The position numbers were made by a program, and so were the translations under genes. Source: Candidatus Enterococcus ferrettii (lineage in GTDB: Bacteria; Bacillota; Bacilli; Lactobacillales; Enterococcaceae). From it: a stretch of DNA of 64,000 nucleotides. The notes under the pieces were generated by a model. The model was not told where the DNA came from and did no database searches. It saw nothing but the letters and a program-made list of their open reading frames with translations. Positions 1 to 12,095 of this stretch are shown here, one piece after another. The DNA lies in contig NZ_JAFREL010000060.1 in NCBI RefSeq assembly GCF_017377655.1, forward strand, positions 1 to 64,000, written 5' to 3'. Every line of letters starts with the position of its first letter. The stretch's first letter is position 1.

Positions 1-2
1 TA

Positions 3-389
3 GTAACCGGCAATCAAATTTTGACCTTCCCTACAACACAAGGAGAGGATACCACTTCGAATAGTTTAAAACTATTAATCAAGAGCCTTTCCAAAACCGA
101 AAAGCGTGTCTTTGAATGCTTGATCCAGTCTTATTCCACTAGCGGAGTTCTATCCCGCCAAGAACTGTGCGACTATTTATGGCAGGATGGCAGCACTTCT
201 TCGAACATGAGCCAATTGTCTTGTTTAATTAACAAATTGAAGCATAAATTCGAAGTCCATGGCATTACTGGCGAAACGATAACCACCTTGTGGGGTAGAG
301 GGTATAAATTAAGCAGTGCGTTTTATGAATACTGGCTGGAAGGCTCGCAGCAGCTAGAGGAGTTAAAGTATTATTCTGCAATGAATTAG
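3..389 (+). CDS. Winged-helix transcriptional regulator, C-terminal part (5' end outside window)
   Basis: The reading frame is open from the window edge, so the true start lies upstream. The visible 128 residues include an OmpR/PhoB-like winged-helix domain at about residues 25-105: a helical region with LSKTEKRVFECL, a recognition-helix region rich in Ser/Asn, and a C-terminal wing ending in TLWGRGYKL, which is typical of the family. No receiver domain can be seen because the N-terminus is missing. It could be a two-component response regulator or a stand-alone regulator. A terminator hairpin follows directly. The DNA-binding fold is reasonably sure; the target is unknown. Confidence 0.7.
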   Translation, partial: VTGNQILTFPTTQGEDTTSNSLKLLIKSLSKTEKRVFECLIQSYSTSGVLSRQELCDYLWQDGSTSSNMSQLSCLINKLKHKFEVHGITGETITTLWGRGYKLSSAFYEYWLEGSQQLEELKYYSAMN

Positions 390-400
390 TCAATCAAACC

Positions 401-432
401 ACTCAATCATCTACTTTGTGATTGAGTTTTTT
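401..432 (+). terminator. Rho-independent terminator after the winged-helix gene
   Basis: Nine-base arms ACTCAATCA (401-409) and TGATTGAGT (419-427) are followed by a T run. It lies 12 bases after the stop codon of the upstream regulator. Confidence 0.8.
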
Positions 433-618
433 GATGGGCTGAGGTTGAAGAAGAATGACTATAAATATTTCCTAGTTTGTAAAGACGATTGACCTAGTTC
501 AATAATTAGATTTGCGAAAGTAATTTAAAAGAATCAGAGAACCATGGAGATCCACTCTGAAGAATATACAAAGTTAATTGTGAATATCGAAAAAATCAAT
601 CTCATACAAAAATCAGGG

Positions 619-646
619 CTGGAAAGCATCCCTTTCCAGTCTTTTT
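619..646 (+). terminator. Second terminator-like hairpin upstream of PTS genes
   Basis: CTGGAAAG (619-626) pairs with CTTTCCAG (632-639) and is followed by a run of five T. It is upstream of the predicted PTS promoter, so it cannot attenuate transcripts from that promoter. It may end read-through or a short untranslated transcript. Confidence 0.55.
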
Positions 647-649
647 CAT

Positions 650-669
650 TTTTCCTAACCGTAGGAAAA
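650..669. promoter_or_regulatory. Palindromic operator candidate for the PTS operon
   Basis: TTTTCCTA (650-657) and TAGGAAAA (662-669) are perfect 8-base arms around ACCG. A further TAGGAAAA copy lies at 681-688, between the -35 and -10. The position just upstream of the predicted promoter fits an activator or repressor site, possibly for the PRD-type regulator encoded at 4197-6095. The link to that regulator is inference. Confidence 0.45.
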
Positions 670-676
670 AAGTAAG

Positions 677-706
677 TTTGTAGGAAAAGTTGGGACTTCC
701 TATAAT
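677..706 (+). promoter_or_regulatory. Probable promoter of the PTS operon
   Basis: TTTGTA (677-682) and a perfect TATAAT (701-706) are separated by 18 bases, 32 bases before the first PTS start codon. The weak -35 is what an activator-dependent promoter would show. Confidence 0.5.
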
Positions 707-738
707 AAGAGTGTAAATAAAAGAAAGCGGTGAAGGAA

Positions 739-1044
739 ATGAAAAACATTTTGTTAATTTGCGGGTCAGGTGCTTCCAGTGGCTTTATGGCGGCAGCGAT
801 CAGAAAAGCAGCAAAGAAACGCGGCGTTGGGGTAACGGTGAAAGCAGCAAGTGAATCACAATTAGATGATCGGATTAATGAAATCGATTACTTATTGATT
901 GGTCCTCATCTGTCTTACATGTTAAATGATATTCAGGAACAGACAAAAGATAAACAGGTGAAAGCAGCGGTTATTCCGCAGAATGTTTACGGTGCGTTAA
1001 ATGGTGATAAGGCATTAGACTTAATTCTAAGTTTGGAGGATTAA
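739..1044 (+). CDS. PTS lactose/cellobiose-family EIIB component
   Basis: A 101-residue cytoplasmic phosphocarrier. The N-terminal beta strand and P-loop read ILLICGSGASSG, with Cys8 as the phosphorylated residue, as in cellobiose-type EIIB proteins. Length is normal for the family. ATG at 739 is chosen because AAAGCGGTGA (724-733) is a near-consensus ribosome binding site 5 bases upstream; a GTG at 730 has none. It is first of four genes (EIIB, EIIC, EIIA, glycosidase) in one direction with 3-28 base gaps or less, and passes phosphate from EIIA to the sugar entering through EIIC. Confidence 0.9.
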   Translation: MKNILLICGSGASSGFMAAAIRKAAKKRGVGVTVKAASESQLDDRINEIDYLLIGPHLSYMLNDIQEQTKDKQVKAAVIPQNVYGALNGDKALDLILSLED

Positions 1045-1047
1045 CGA

Positions 1048-2316
1048 ATGGACAATATTATGAAATTTATGACGGACTCCTTTGCTCCTAAGGTAAATAA
1101 GGTTGTGAAGAATCCGTGGATTTCAGCGATTCAGGATTCGATCATGATCGCTCTGCCTTTAGTATTTGTCGGTTCGTTGGTTACAGTAGTTTCTCTATTG
1201 GGGAATATTTTTAGCGGCATGCCGGATTTCTCTATGATCAGCAGTTTTTCTTTCGGGATGTATGGGTTAGTCGTCGCTTTTTTGATCCCTTACTATTTAA
1301 TGGAGAAAAAGGGACACGGCGGTCAAAAACTGATTTCTGGATCTACTTCCTTGGTTCTGTTTATGATGCTGCTGTTTCCGACGATTACTGAGGATGGCGA
1401 AGCAATTTTTATTCTTTCTCGTTTTGGATCAACAGGAATGTTCTTATCAATTGTTACGGGACTATTTGTGGCATTTGTCATGAATTTAGCTGTAAAGAAA
1501 TCATTCTTCGATGAAGATACACCGATTCCTGATTTCGTAGTCGGATGGTTTAATAGCTTGCTGCCGATTACCTTTGTTTTATTTGTAGGCTGGTTGATTA
1601 CCTTCCAGCTGCAGGTTGATTTCTTCGATGTCATTATCCTGATTTTCAGTCCACTGGCGAAAATTGTTCAGTCTTATCCTGGCTTTGTTTTGTCAGTCTT
1701 TATTCCAGTATTCTTGTATACCTTTGGGATTTCTGGCTGGGTAATGATGCCGGTTATCTATCCGGTCTATATGGCAGGGCTTGCTGAAAATGCAGAAGCT
1801 GTAGCAAATGGTGGACAAGCTTTGCATATTGCCACGCAAGAAACCTGTTATGCCTTTTCTTCTATGGGAGGAATTGGGACAACTTTAGCCTTGTCAGTCA
1901 TGATGCTGATTTTAAGTCGCTCAGCTCAGCTGAAGGCAATCGGAAAGGCAATTATTGTTCCGTCCATTTTCAATATTAATGAGCCCTTAGTGTTTGGCGC
2001 ACCGATTGCTTTTAATCCTTACTTGATGGTGCCAATGTGGATCAATAGTATTATTGTTCCTACTATTGCTTATGTGACGATGTCTCTAGGGTTAGTGAAC
2101 ATTCCTTCTCAAACCTTCCTGTTGTGGTACATGCCGTATCCGATTACCTCTTATTTGGCAACACAGGACTGGCGGGCAATTGTAGTAAGTGTAGTAATCT
2201 TCGTCGTTACTTGGTTGATCTTCCTGCCATTCTTTAAGGCTTATGATAATTCTTTATTGAAACAGGAAGAAAAGGACGCATTAGAAGAAGCACAAATGAA
2301 CACAGCAGCACAATAA
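1048..2316 (+). CDS. PTS cellobiose/lactose-family EIIC permease
   Basis: A 422-residue membrane protein, the usual length for a Lac-family EIIC domain. Several hydrophobic segments are evident from residue 30 on, and the conserved substrate-site region reads NINEPLVFGAPIAFNP near residue 309. It starts 3 bases after the EIIB stop, so the two are surely co-transcribed. It should import a beta-glucoside as its 6-phosphate. The exact sugar cannot be read from the sequence; cellobiose, chitobiose or aryl-glucosides are all possible for this family. Confidence 0.9.
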   Translation: MDNIMKFMTDSFAPKVNKVVKNPWISAIQDSIMIALPLVFVGSLVTVVSLLGNIFSGMPDFSMISSFSFGMYGLVVAFLIPYYLMEKKGHGGQKLISGSTSLVLFMMLLFPTITEDGEAIFILSRFGSTGMFLSIVTGLFVAFVMNLAVKKSFFDEDTPIPDFVVGWFNSLLPITFVLFVGWLITFQLQVDFFDVIILIFSPLAKIVQSYPGFVLSVFIPVFLYTFGISGWVMMPVIYPVYMAGLAENAEAVANGGQALHIATQETCYAFSSMGGIGTTLALSVMMLILSRSAQLKAIGKAIIVPSIFNINEPLVFGAPIAFNPYLMVPMWINSIIVPTIAYVTMSLGLVNIPSQTFLLWYMPYPITSYLATQDWRAIVVSVVIFVVTWLIFLPFFKAYDNSLLKQEEKDALEEAQMNTAAQ

Positions 2317-2344
2317 GATTAGCAACGAAAGCAGGAGATTGCAG

Positions 2345-4142
<1,798 letters not shown>

Positions 4143-4149
4143 CAAATCG

Positions 4150-4180
4150 AAAAGTTGGTCACATTGGCCAACTTTTCTTT
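4150..4180 (+). terminator. Terminator after the PTS-glycosidase genes
   Basis: AAAAGTTGG (4150-4158) and CCAACTTTT (4168-4176) form a 9-base stem, then CTTT. It lies between the glycosidase stop and the start of the regulator gene, so it may only partly separate them. Confidence 0.65.
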
Positions 4181-4196
4181 GAATAGGGGTGAGAGA

Positions 4197-6095
4197 ATGC
4201 TGACGGAAAAAGAAAAGGAATTAGTTGGATTTTTAGAGAAAAAGCAGACACAATGGGTTACCTCCAGGGAACTAGCCGCTTTTTGCCAATGTACAACCCG
4301 AACCATTCGCAACCGTGTCGCAAAAATTAATCAGCAAACACCAGAACTTATTTTAACCAGTCATTTAGGTTATCAGCTGAACCCCGCTATAGCGATTGCC
4401 GAGGAAGGTGTAGAGGATCGGAAATCTCGTATCTTTCTTGAACTTTTGAAGCATTCTTCTGACGGTGTGGATGTCTTTGATCTGGCCGAGAAACTGTTTG
4501 TTTCAGAATCCACGTTGAAGAATGATATTCAGCAGTTAAAAAAAGAGATTACCAATGATGCTATTCAAATTGTTTTTGAACAAGATTTTGTTAAGCTGAC
4601 CGGACCAGAGCGGGCCAAGCGCCGTTATTTGATTTCTTTGCTGTATAACGAAAGTGATCTGCAAGAAAAACTAAAGCACAGTATTCAGCAGATGATTGGC
4701 TACATTTCTTTAGATGAACTGCAGGAGACCATTAAAAAGACACTTTCAGCCCATGAGATTCAAATTAATCAATACTCACTGAACAATATCGTTTTGCACT
4801 ATGCTATTAGTATTGAACGAATTCGTCAGGGACACAGCCTGAATATTGGACCGAGTATTCCGCAATTACAAGAAAAGCCGGAATTCTTATTGGCTGAAGA
4901 AATTGGAGATTCTCTGGCGCAGCAATACGATATCCACTTCTCAAAAATAGAATTGGAGCAGCTGTCGCTTTTGTTTATTGGTATGCAAAATGAAACTTTA
5001 ACTAAAGAAGATAATCAGCAGCTTTCTGCTTTTGTCGATCAAAGAATTATCAATGTCCTACAAGAAGTTTTAGCTGAAGTGGAGCAGACGTATCTAGTGG
5101 AGCTGCATGAAGAGGAATTTTTTACTAAGCTGGCAATTCATATTCAAAGCTTGTATTATCGCTCCCACTACGAAACCTTCACACGAAACAGCAGTTTGCT
5201 GGATATTAAAACGGCATATCCCTTGACCTACGATTTGGCAGTGTATATATCTTCACTGATTCAGGAACGGTTAGATATTTGGTTTAATGAGGATGAAATT
5301 TCTTTTATTGCGCTGCACATTGGCGCATTTTTGGAAACCAAGAAACGTCATCAAAATCAAATTGTTATTCATCTGATTGTCAATGATTATCATGACATTG
5401 GCCAGAAGTTAAGCAAACAAATTCAAGAAAAATTTAGTGACAGTGCCGTAGTGTTATTAAACAAGCGCCAGCTTGAGAATTTACAGACCTGTGACTTGCT
5501 GCTGACAACAGATCGCAAGATAGCTTCGGCGTATGCGGGCTCGGTTTTTATCCATCCTTTTTTAACCACAAAAGATATTAAAAAGATTGAGAATCGAATA
5601 GAGGCAGTCAAATCACAAAGAGAAAAGAAACGGATGTATCAAGCAATTGACGCGTATATTTTGCCGGAATTATATTTTAATCAAATTGATCCTTCTGAAT
5701 TAAATCCTGAAGAGATTCGGCATCAACTGAATCAACGCATGGTAGATGTTGGTTTTGTGGACGACTATTTTCTTCAACGAGTAGAAAAGCGGGAACGGAT
5801 GTCGCCTACCAGCTTTCCTTCTGGAATTGCCGTTCCTCACTCAATCGAGCTGGAAGCCAAGAAAAGCGGGGTAGCTATTATGACCTTGCAGGAGCCGTTG
5901 GTCTGGGCAAATTACCCAGTGAAGCTAGTGGCCTTTATTGCGATTAACAAGGAAGAAGCCAATACCTTCAATGATTTCTTCGAGAAGTTTATTGAGATCG
6001 TTTCGGAACCTGTGAACACTAAGCAGTTGAGTATGAGTGAGGACTATGATGAATTTATTTTGAAATTAAAAATGATGGTTGAAGCGGATGAATAA
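4197..6095 (+). CDS. PRD-domain transcriptional regulator with EIIB- and EIIA-like domains (MtlR/BglG class)
   Basis: A 632-residue regulator. Visible in order: an N-terminal winged HTH (SRELAAFCQCTTRTIRNRV, about residues 20-40), a second HTH (VFDLAEKLFVSESTLKNDI), two PTS regulation domains with conserved His in the middle, a GatB-like EIIB region, and a C-terminal EIIA domain of the fructose/mannitol class with the motif GIAVPH (His548). Such proteins are tuned by PTS phosphorylation and activate the neighbouring PTS operon. ATG at 4197 is preceded by AGGGGTGA; starting at 4155 would put it in the terminator hairpin. It probably controls the PTS genes upstream. Confidence 0.88.
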   Translation: MLTEKEKELVGFLEKKQTQWVTSRELAAFCQCTTRTIRNRVAKINQQTPELILTSHLGYQLNPAIAIAEEGVEDRKSRIFLELLKHSSDGVDVFDLAEKLFVSESTLKNDIQQLKKEITNDAIQIVFEQDFVKLTGPERAKRRYLISLLYNESDLQEKLKHSIQQMIGYISLDELQETIKKTLSAHEIQINQYSLNNIVLHYAISIERIRQGHSLNIGPSIPQLQEKPEFLLAEEIGDSLAQQYDIHFSKIELEQLSLLFIGMQNETLTKEDNQQLSAFVDQRIINVLQEVLAEVEQTYLVELHEEEFFTKLAIHIQSLYYRSHYETFTRNSSLLDIKTAYPLTYDLAVYISSLIQERLDIWFNEDEISFIALHIGAFLETKKRHQNQIVIHLIVNDYHDIGQKLSKQIQEKFSDSAVVLLNKRQLENLQTCDLLLTTDRKIASAYAGSVFIHPFLTTKDIKKIENRIEAVKSQREKKRMYQAIDAYILPELYFNQIDPSELNPEEIRHQLNQRMVDVGFVDDYFLQRVEKRERMSPTSFPSGIAVPHSIELEAKKSGVAIMTLQEPLVWANYPVKLVAFIAINKEEANTFNDFFEKFIEIVSEPVNTKQLSMSEDYDEFILKLKMMVEADE

Positions 6096-6669
6096 AATGG
6101 GACGTATTGTTCAGGTTTGTATGGGCACGGTCCTGATGGGTCTAGGTATACAGGTAATTGTTACTGCAGGTCAGGGAATGGATTCGGTAAGTACGTTGAT
6201 CAGTGGGTTGATGCAGCATACGAGTATTCCCTTTGGCCGTTGGAGCCAGATTATCAGCCTACTATTTTTAGGAGTCAGCTTTTTATATAATCGGAAAATG
6301 CTGGGAATTGGCAGTGTGATTAATACTTTGTTAGTAGGGGAGACAATTCGTTGGGTACAGCCGCTTATAGAGCGTGTCGAATGGCTGCACGGTCAGCTAA
6401 TTGTTTCCTTCTTCGGTTTTCTGATCATGGCTGCTGGTACGGCTTTGTATTTAGCCGCTGATTTAGGCTCAGGACCTTTAGAGGGCATGATGTTTTGTGT
6501 CTGCAGTTTGCTAAAGGTTTCGTTGCAGCGAGGAAGAGTTTTATTGGACTTTCTGATTGTCTTAGTCGGTTTGCTTCTAGGAAGCTTTGTTGGCTGGGGC
6601 ACGTTATTTGCGATCTTTTTGCTAGGGCCTACGATTCAGTTGTTTCTGAATCTAGGAAAGAGAGGCTAG
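6088..6669 (+). CDS. YczE/YitT-like integral membrane protein
   Basis: A 193-residue protein with about five hydrophobic helices and glycine-rich turns (GMDSVSTLISG, ADLGSGPLEG) typical of YczE-type membrane proteins, whose function is not established. The start ATG overlaps the regulator stop by 8 bases, so translation is probably coupled. Upstream ribosome binding site is weak (GAAGCGG). Nothing shows whether it relates to sugar uptake or is just a passenger in the operon. Confidence 0.75.
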   Translation: MNKMGRIVQVCMGTVLMGLGIQVIVTAGQGMDSVSTLISGLMQHTSIPFGRWSQIISLLFLGVSFLYNRKMLGIGSVINTLLVGETIRWVQPLIERVEWLHGQLIVSFFGFLIMAAGTALYLAADLGSGPLEGMMFCVCSLLKVSLQRGRVLLDFLIVLVGLLLGSFVGWGTLFAIFLLGPTIQLFLNLGKRG

Positions 6670-6674
6670 AATTT

Positions 6675-6905
6675 TTCAGCATAACTAGCAAGTGTAGTGA
6701 AAAATCGGAAAGAATAAAAAGGCTTTATTACCCGATAAAAAATCGGAAAGAGGCAGGATTATCAAAAGTGTCTTGGATTGATGTTGGAATGTTACGAGGT
6801 GTGTCGAAACTTGATAACGATATAATATTCAAATATGTGGGCAAGTTAATCTATGACGACATAAGCAATCTAAACGAATTTATAAGCAAATTGAACAAGA
6901 TTTAA
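6675..6905 (+). pseudogene. Remnant of a PemK/MazF-like toxin C-terminus (tentative)
   Basis: No start codon with a ribosome binding site precedes this frame, which simply reads through from inside the YczE-like gene in another frame. The last 60 codons give a protein-like sequence (PIKNRKEAGLSKVSWIDVG, then IFKYVGKLIYDD) that resembles the C-terminal half of PemK-type endoribonucleases: a loop, a beta strand, and a closing helix with GKL. The N-terminal half is gone. The resemblance is by eye only; it could be another small protein family. Confidence 0.35.
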
Positions 6906-7113
6906 ATATAGAAGAAAAAACATGCAATCTGTCTTTTGAGAAAGTGGTGATACAGGATTTTTCTTGTTCCTGAATTAGCTAAACTATTATGTAGATCAGC
7001 TTAATGAACTCATGCTAACTAACATCTTAGGGTTTTACTAGGTATATCGTAAAAACTCAAATTTTCTGGGAGGTTCTTACGATATAGCTTTAAATTCACT
7101 TAGCTCACCAATT
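6906..7113. other. Intergenic region after the toxin remnant
   Basis: No gene is seen. It contains an inverted repeat (7043-7086) and then the terminator of the minus-strand adhE. Confidence 0.5.
7043..7086. repeat. Perfect 10-base inverted repeat
   Basis: TATATCGTAA (7043-7052) and TTACGATATA (7077-7086) flank 24 bases that include GGGAGG. There is no T tract, so it is not a standard terminator. Its place beside a decayed gene would suit the edge of a lost element, but no transposase or target duplication is visible. Confidence 0.5.
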
Positions 7114-7155
7114 TAAAAAGCCGAACCATCTTCAAAACTAGAAGGCAGTTCGGCT
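7114..7155 (-). terminator. Terminator of adhE copy 1
   Basis: AGCCGAAC (7119-7126) pairs with GTTCGGCT (7148-7155); read on the minus strand the stem is followed by TTTTTAAAT. It lies 11 bases past the adhE stop. Confidence 0.85.
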
Positions 7156-7165
7156 ATTCATATTC

Positions 7166-9769
7166 TTATTGTTTATAGTCGAAGCAGGTCACGATGATTT
7201 CTTTCAACTCGCTGATCAGAGGTTCTTTTGGATTAGCGGTTGTACATTGGTCTTCGTAAGCCAGTTCAGCCATGCGATCTGCAGTAGCATCCAAGACTTC
7301 TTGTGTTACCCCTTGGGCTTTCAGATTCATTTCAATGCCTACGGTTACACCTAAGTTGTAGATTGCTGAGATTAGCGCTTCAACCAATTCAGCAGTTGTA
7401 TTTCCTCTCAAGCCTAAGAATCTAGCAATATCAGCATAGTCTGTATCCGCCCGGAAGTAGTCATATTTAGGGAACATCGCATGCTTTTGTGGATCCTTCG
7501 CATTGTAGCGAATAATATGCGGCAACAGAATTGCGTTGGTACGTCCGTGAGGGATACCATATTCTCCACCGATCTTATGAGCGACAGAGTGACAAATTCC
7601 TAAGAAAGCATTAGCAAATGCCATACCCGCCATTGCAGAGGCATTATGCATTTTTTCCCGAGCTTCTGGATCGGCTGTTTTGACTGATTTTTCAAGATAT
7701 TCAAAGACGATCTTAATTGCTTGTAAGCTTAATCCGCGTGTATAGTCAGATGCCATAACTGATACATAAGACTCAATTGCGTGCGTTAATACGTCCATAC
7801 CAGTATCGGCTGTAATTGATGCTGGAACAGTTACAACAAACTGTGGATCAATGATTGCCACGTCTGGTGTTAATGCGTAATCTGCTAATGGATATTTTAC
7901 ATGTGTTTCACTATCTGTGATAACAGCAAATGGCGTTACCTCGGCACCAGTACCAGAAGTTGTTGGAATACAAACCAGCTGAGACTTCTCAGGTTTCTTA
8001 ATTCCGTAAGTCCGTTTACGGATATCCAAGAATTTTTGTTTTGCACCGAAGAAGGAAGTATCTGGGTGCTCATAGAACATCCACATGCCCTTCGCTGCAT
8101 CCATAGCCGAGCCGCCGCCCAGACCGATAATCGTATCTGGCTGGAAGTCGACGATTCGTTCCAATCCTTTGTATACCGTATTAGTAGAAGGATTTGGTTC
8201 AACGTCTGAGAACACTTCAACCTTCACATCATTGTCACGACGATTCAACACTTCAGTTACAATATCTGCATAACCGAATTGAACCATACCTGGATCACAA
8301 ACGATCATAATGCGAGAAACCTTCTCCATTTTTGTTAAATACAACAGAGAGTTCTTTTCAAAGAAAACCTTCGGTGGTAATCTAAACCATTGCATATTTT
8401 TTCTCCGTTTCGCTACTGTTTTGACGTTTAATAAATCAGGTGCTGATACGTTATGAGAAACTGAGTTTTTACCGTAAGATCCACAACCAAGAGTTAATGA
8501 TGGAATCAATTCGTTGTAAATATCACCGATACCACCTTCTGAAGATGGTGTATTTACTAAGATACGGCAAGCCTTCATCCGCATACCGAATTCTAATTGC
8601 AAGTCTTCATCTTCTGTATGGATAACCGCCGTATGGCCTAAACCACCTAAATCTAACATTGCTTCACAAAGATCGAAGCCGTGTTCAGCGTTATTGGACT
8701 TAACCATTGCTAAAACCGGAGAAAGTTTTTCACGAGATAATGGATAATCCGCGCCAACGCCATCTAATTCAGCGATTAACATCTTCGTCCCCTCTGGAAC
8801 TTTAATGCCCGCTCTTTCAGCAATTGTAATCGCAGAAAGACCAACAACTGCAGGGTTAACGGCATATTTGCCTTCGTTCATTACAGCTGCTTCTAATTTT
8901 TTTAATTCGGATTTCTTAACGATATACGCTTGATGTGCTTCGAATTCTCTCTTCACTTCGTCATAGATTTCTTTGTCAACGATGACTGCTTGCTCAGAAG
9001 CACAAATCATCCCGCTGTCAAAAGTTTTTGAAAGGAACAGGTCATTGACTGCACGCTTAATTAACGCTGTTTTTTCGATGTAGGCAGGTACGTTACCAGG
9101 TCCCACACCTAAAGCAGGTTTACCAGTTGAGTATGCAGATTTTACCATTGCACCACCACCTGTTGCTAAGACGATGGCTACGCCTGGATGATTCATCAAG
9201 CCTTGTGTTGCGTCTAAGGATGGCGTTTCAATCCATTGAACACAGTTTTCAGGAGCGCCCGCCGCTACTGCTGCGTCACGAACGATGCGTGCAGCTTCAG
9301 CTGAACATTTTTGAGCACTTGGATGGAAAGCAAAAATAATCGGATTTCGAGTTTTGATAGCAATTAATGATTTGAATACAGTTGTAGATGTTGGATTGGT
9401 TGTAGGAGTAACCCCACAGATAACGCCGACAGGCTCTGCAATTTGGATCAAATGACGTTGCTTGTCTTCATGGATAACGCCAACGGTTTTATCATGCTTG
9501 ATGTTGTTCCAGATGTATTCTGAAGCGTACATGTTTTTGATCGCTTTATCTTCAACAATACCGCGACCAGTTTCTTCAACAGCCATTTTAGCTAGCAGCA
9601 TATGCTTATCTAAAGCAGCCATAGCCATTTCGTGAACAACGTGATCGACCTGTTCTTGTGTAAAACTTTTCATAGCCTTTAAAGCAGCATTCCCTTTAGC
9701 AGCTAAGTCGTCAATCATTTGCTCCACATTGATTGTTTCTTTTTGCTCTTTTTCCGCTGATTTAACCAT
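7166..9769 (-). CDS. adhE: Bifunctional acetaldehyde-CoA/alcohol dehydrogenase, copy 1
   Basis: An 867-residue AdhE that reduces acetyl-CoA to acetaldehyde and then ethanol, oxidising two NADH. The N-terminal aldehyde dehydrogenase half has the catalytic Cys in GMICASEQ; the C-terminal iron-dependent half has [11 protein letters not shown] and the metal-binding His in HAIESYVS and [20 protein letters not shown] at 9769 (MVKSAEKEQ) is chosen because TAGGAGG is 7 bases upstream. The protein is the same length as, and very similar to, the plus-strand copy at 12141, but the DNA is clearly diverged at synonymous sites. A cre site lies upstream (9828-9841), so CcpA control is likely. Confidence 0.95.
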   Translation of the reverse strand: MVKSAEKEQKETINVEQMIDDLAAKGNAALKAMKSFTQEQVDHVVHEMAMAALDKHMLLAKMAVEETGRGIVEDKAIKNMYASEYIWNNIKHDKTVGVIHEDKQRHLIQIAEPVGVICGVTPTTNPTSTTVFKSLIAIKTRNPIIFAFHPSAQKCSAEAARIVRDAAVAAGAPENCVQWIETPSLDATQGLMNHPGVAIVLATGGGAMVKSAYSTGKPALGVGPGNVPAYIEKTALIKRAVNDLFLSKTFDSGMICASEQAVIVDKEIYDEVKREFEAHQAYIVKKSELKKLEAAVMNEGKYAVNPAVVGLSAITIAERAGIKVPEGTKMLIAELDGVGADYPLSREKLSPVLAMVKSNNAEHGFDLCEAMLDLGGLGHTAVIHTEDEDLQLEFGMRMKACRILVNTPSSEGGIGDIYNELIPSLTLGCGSYGKNSVSHNVSAPDLLNVKTVAKRRKNMQWFRLPPKVFFEKNSLLYLTKMEKVSRIMIVCDPGMVQFGYADIVTEVLNRRDNDVKVEVFSDVEPNPSTNTVYKGLERIVDFQPDTIIGLGGGSAMDAAKGMWMFYEHPDTSFFGAKQKFLDIRKRTYGIKKPEKSQLVCIPTTSGTGAEVTPFAVITDSETHVKYPLADYALTPDVAIIDPQFVVTVPASITADTGMDVLTHAIESYVSVMASDYTRGLSLQAIKIVFEYLEKSVKTADPEAREKMHNASAMAGMAFANAFLGICHSVAHKIGGEYGIPHGRTNAILLPHIIRYNAKDPQKHAMFPKYDYFRADTDYADIARFLGLRGNTTAELVEALISAIYNLGVTVGIEMNLKAQGVTQEVLDATADRMAELAYEDQCTTANPKEPLISELKEIIVTCFDYKQ

Positions 9770-10192
9770 TTGTTTCCTCCTAAACGAATATTTTATTCCC
9801 ATTCATCATAGGCCAACAACTGGCTATTGTAAACGGTTTCTTTATATATTTTTATTTTCACAATCATTCTAAAATTATGAAATAACAATCCTGTACTCAT
9901 CAAATTTTGGTTATTTTTTTACCATTAACTTTTGAAAAAGCGTAACGGCCATTGTCCGATGTCCATCTTTGACTCGGCTTGTGAAATTAATATAATTGTT
10001 TCGAATTTGGTTCCTTAAAAACTTTTTCATTTCCCAAAGAGTTTATGAAAATAGTAACAAGCGGATAAATTAGATTTTAATGATAAATACTGACGTGAAT
10101 ATGAAAAATGACCTCATTTTATCTACAATTGTTTGAGAACAAAGATCCTTTTTTTTAAAATCTCAACAAGAGCTTAAACAGCCTTTATAAAG
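9770..10192. other. Intergenic region between divergent adhE copy 1 and tgt
   Basis: No gene is seen in this AT-rich stretch. It contains the adhE ribosome binding site and a cre site. I found no convincing Rex operator: the best candidates, TTGTGA at 9980 on the plus strand and TTGTGA on the minus strand near 9868, lack the second half-site. Confidence 0.5.
9828..9841 (-). promoter_or_regulatory. CcpA (cre) site upstream of adhE copy 1
   Basis: TGTAAACGGTTTCT matches the cre consensus TGWAANCGNTNWCA at 13 of 14 positions. It lies about 60 bases upstream of the adhE start codon, where a bound CcpA would block transcription. Confidence 0.7.
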
Positions 10193-10221
10193 TTGCAAAA
10201 GGTCGTCAAAACCAGTATGAT
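10193..10221 (+). promoter_or_regulatory. Promoter of tgt-yajC
   Basis: TTGCAA (10193-10198) and TATGAT (10216-10221) with a 17-base spacer, 46 bases before the tgt start. Confidence 0.7.
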
Positions 10222-10267
10222 GATACAAGTTGTTCGTTCATACATAGCAAGGAAAGTAGGAAGATAA

Positions 10268-11413
<1,146 letters not shown>

Positions 11414-11493
11414 AAAATAGTGCAAACCACTAGTTTAAGTCTGTTATCTTTGTTACAGTATTTAGTGACTATTAGAATGTGAGGGGAATAAAC

Positions 11494-11838
11494 ATGGGAA
11501 GCTTTCCAATGATAATTTTACTAGTTGTGATGATTGGTATGTTCTTTATGATGAATCGCAACCAAAAGAAACAACAGCAAGAACGTCAGAATTTATTAGA
11601 TGCAATGAAGCCAGGCGACAGTGTCGTAACTATCGGCGGCTTGCACGGAGTCATTTCTGAAATGAACAGCACTGAAAAAACAGTTACTTTAGACTGCGAA
11701 GGCATTTTCTTAGTGTTTGATCGTGCATCGATCCGTACTGTGAAGTCAGCAGCTCCAATAAATCCAGCACCAGTTGAAACAACTGAAGCAGTTATTGAAC
11801 CTGAAGTAACACCAGAACCAACTGATAAAGAAGAATAG
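11494..11838 (+). CDS. yajC: Preprotein translocase subunit YajC
   Basis: A 114-residue protein with one N-terminal transmembrane helix (ILLVVMIGMFFMM), a basic stretch, and the conserved cytoplasmic domain with MKPGDSVVTIGGLHGVI. YajC joins SecDF at the Sec translocon. The Pro/Glu/Thr-rich tail is common in Firmicutes versions. ATG at 11494 is preferred over GTG 11479 since GAGGGG (11481-11486) is 7 bases before it. Confidence 0.93.
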   Translation: MGSFPMIILLVVMIGMFFMMNRNQKKQQQERQNLLDAMKPGDSVVTIGGLHGVISEMNSTEKTVTLDCEGIFLVFDRASIRTVKSAAPINPAPVETTEAVIEPEVTPEPTDKEE

Positions 11839-11852
11839 TTCTTTTGTTAAAG

Positions 11853-11893
11853 AAGGCTGAAGTAAGCTTAATGTTTACTTTCAGCCTTTTTTT
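11853..11893 (+). terminator. Terminator after yajC
   Basis: AAGGCTGAAGTAA (11853-11865) pairs with TTACTTTCAGCCTT (11875-11888) apart from one bulged base, followed by seven T. Confidence 0.9.
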
Positions 11894-12037
11894 GGTTCTT
11901 TTTAGCTAATGATTAGCCATTTTTGTGAAACTTCGAATTAAATAATACTCGTCATTTTAACTGGAGCATGATTTATAAAATTTTAGAAATTGCTACAAAA
12001 GGTGCGATAGCAGGCACATTTGTTAAAGAATATAAAG

Positions 12038-12055
12038 GTGTGAAAAAAATCACAA
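12038..12055 (+). promoter_or_regulatory. Rex operator 1 upstream of adhE copy 2
   Basis: GTGTGA-AAAAAA-TCACAA fits the Rex consensus TTGTGAnnnnnnTCACAA with one mismatch. It sits 7 bases upstream of the -35 element. Rex releases DNA when NADH rises, which would induce this NADH-consuming enzyme. Confidence 0.75.
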
Positions 12056-12062
12056 AAAACTA

Positions 12063-12091
12063 TTTACAAATCTCTGCCTGTGTTGTATGAT
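12063..12091 (+). promoter_or_regulatory. Promoter of adhE copy 2
   Basis: TTTACA (12063-12068) and TATGAT (12086-12091), spacer 17 bases. Confidence 0.75.
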
Positions 12092-12095
12092 TGGA

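Larger units (their letters stand above)
433..738. other. Intergenic region upstream of the PTS operon
   Basis: No credible gene is seen. The stretch holds a second terminator-like hairpin (619-646), a perfect palindrome (650-669) and the probable PTS promoter (677-706), all described separately. Confidence 0.6.

Noticed and set aside
433..738. Antiterminator (RAT) control of the PTS operon
   Set aside because: The terminator at 619-646 lies upstream of the predicted promoter, and the regulator at 4197 is of the DNA-binding PRD type rather than an RNA-binding antiterminator.
6495..6674. Frame inside the YczE-like gene as part of a 136-codon gene
   Set aside because: It is a shadow of the membrane protein gene with no start signal. 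Only the part after 6675 looks protein-like, and it is listed as a remnant.
9828..10000. Rex sites for adhE copy 1
   Set aside because: TTGTGA half-sites occur, but none has a matching TCACAA 6 bases away.
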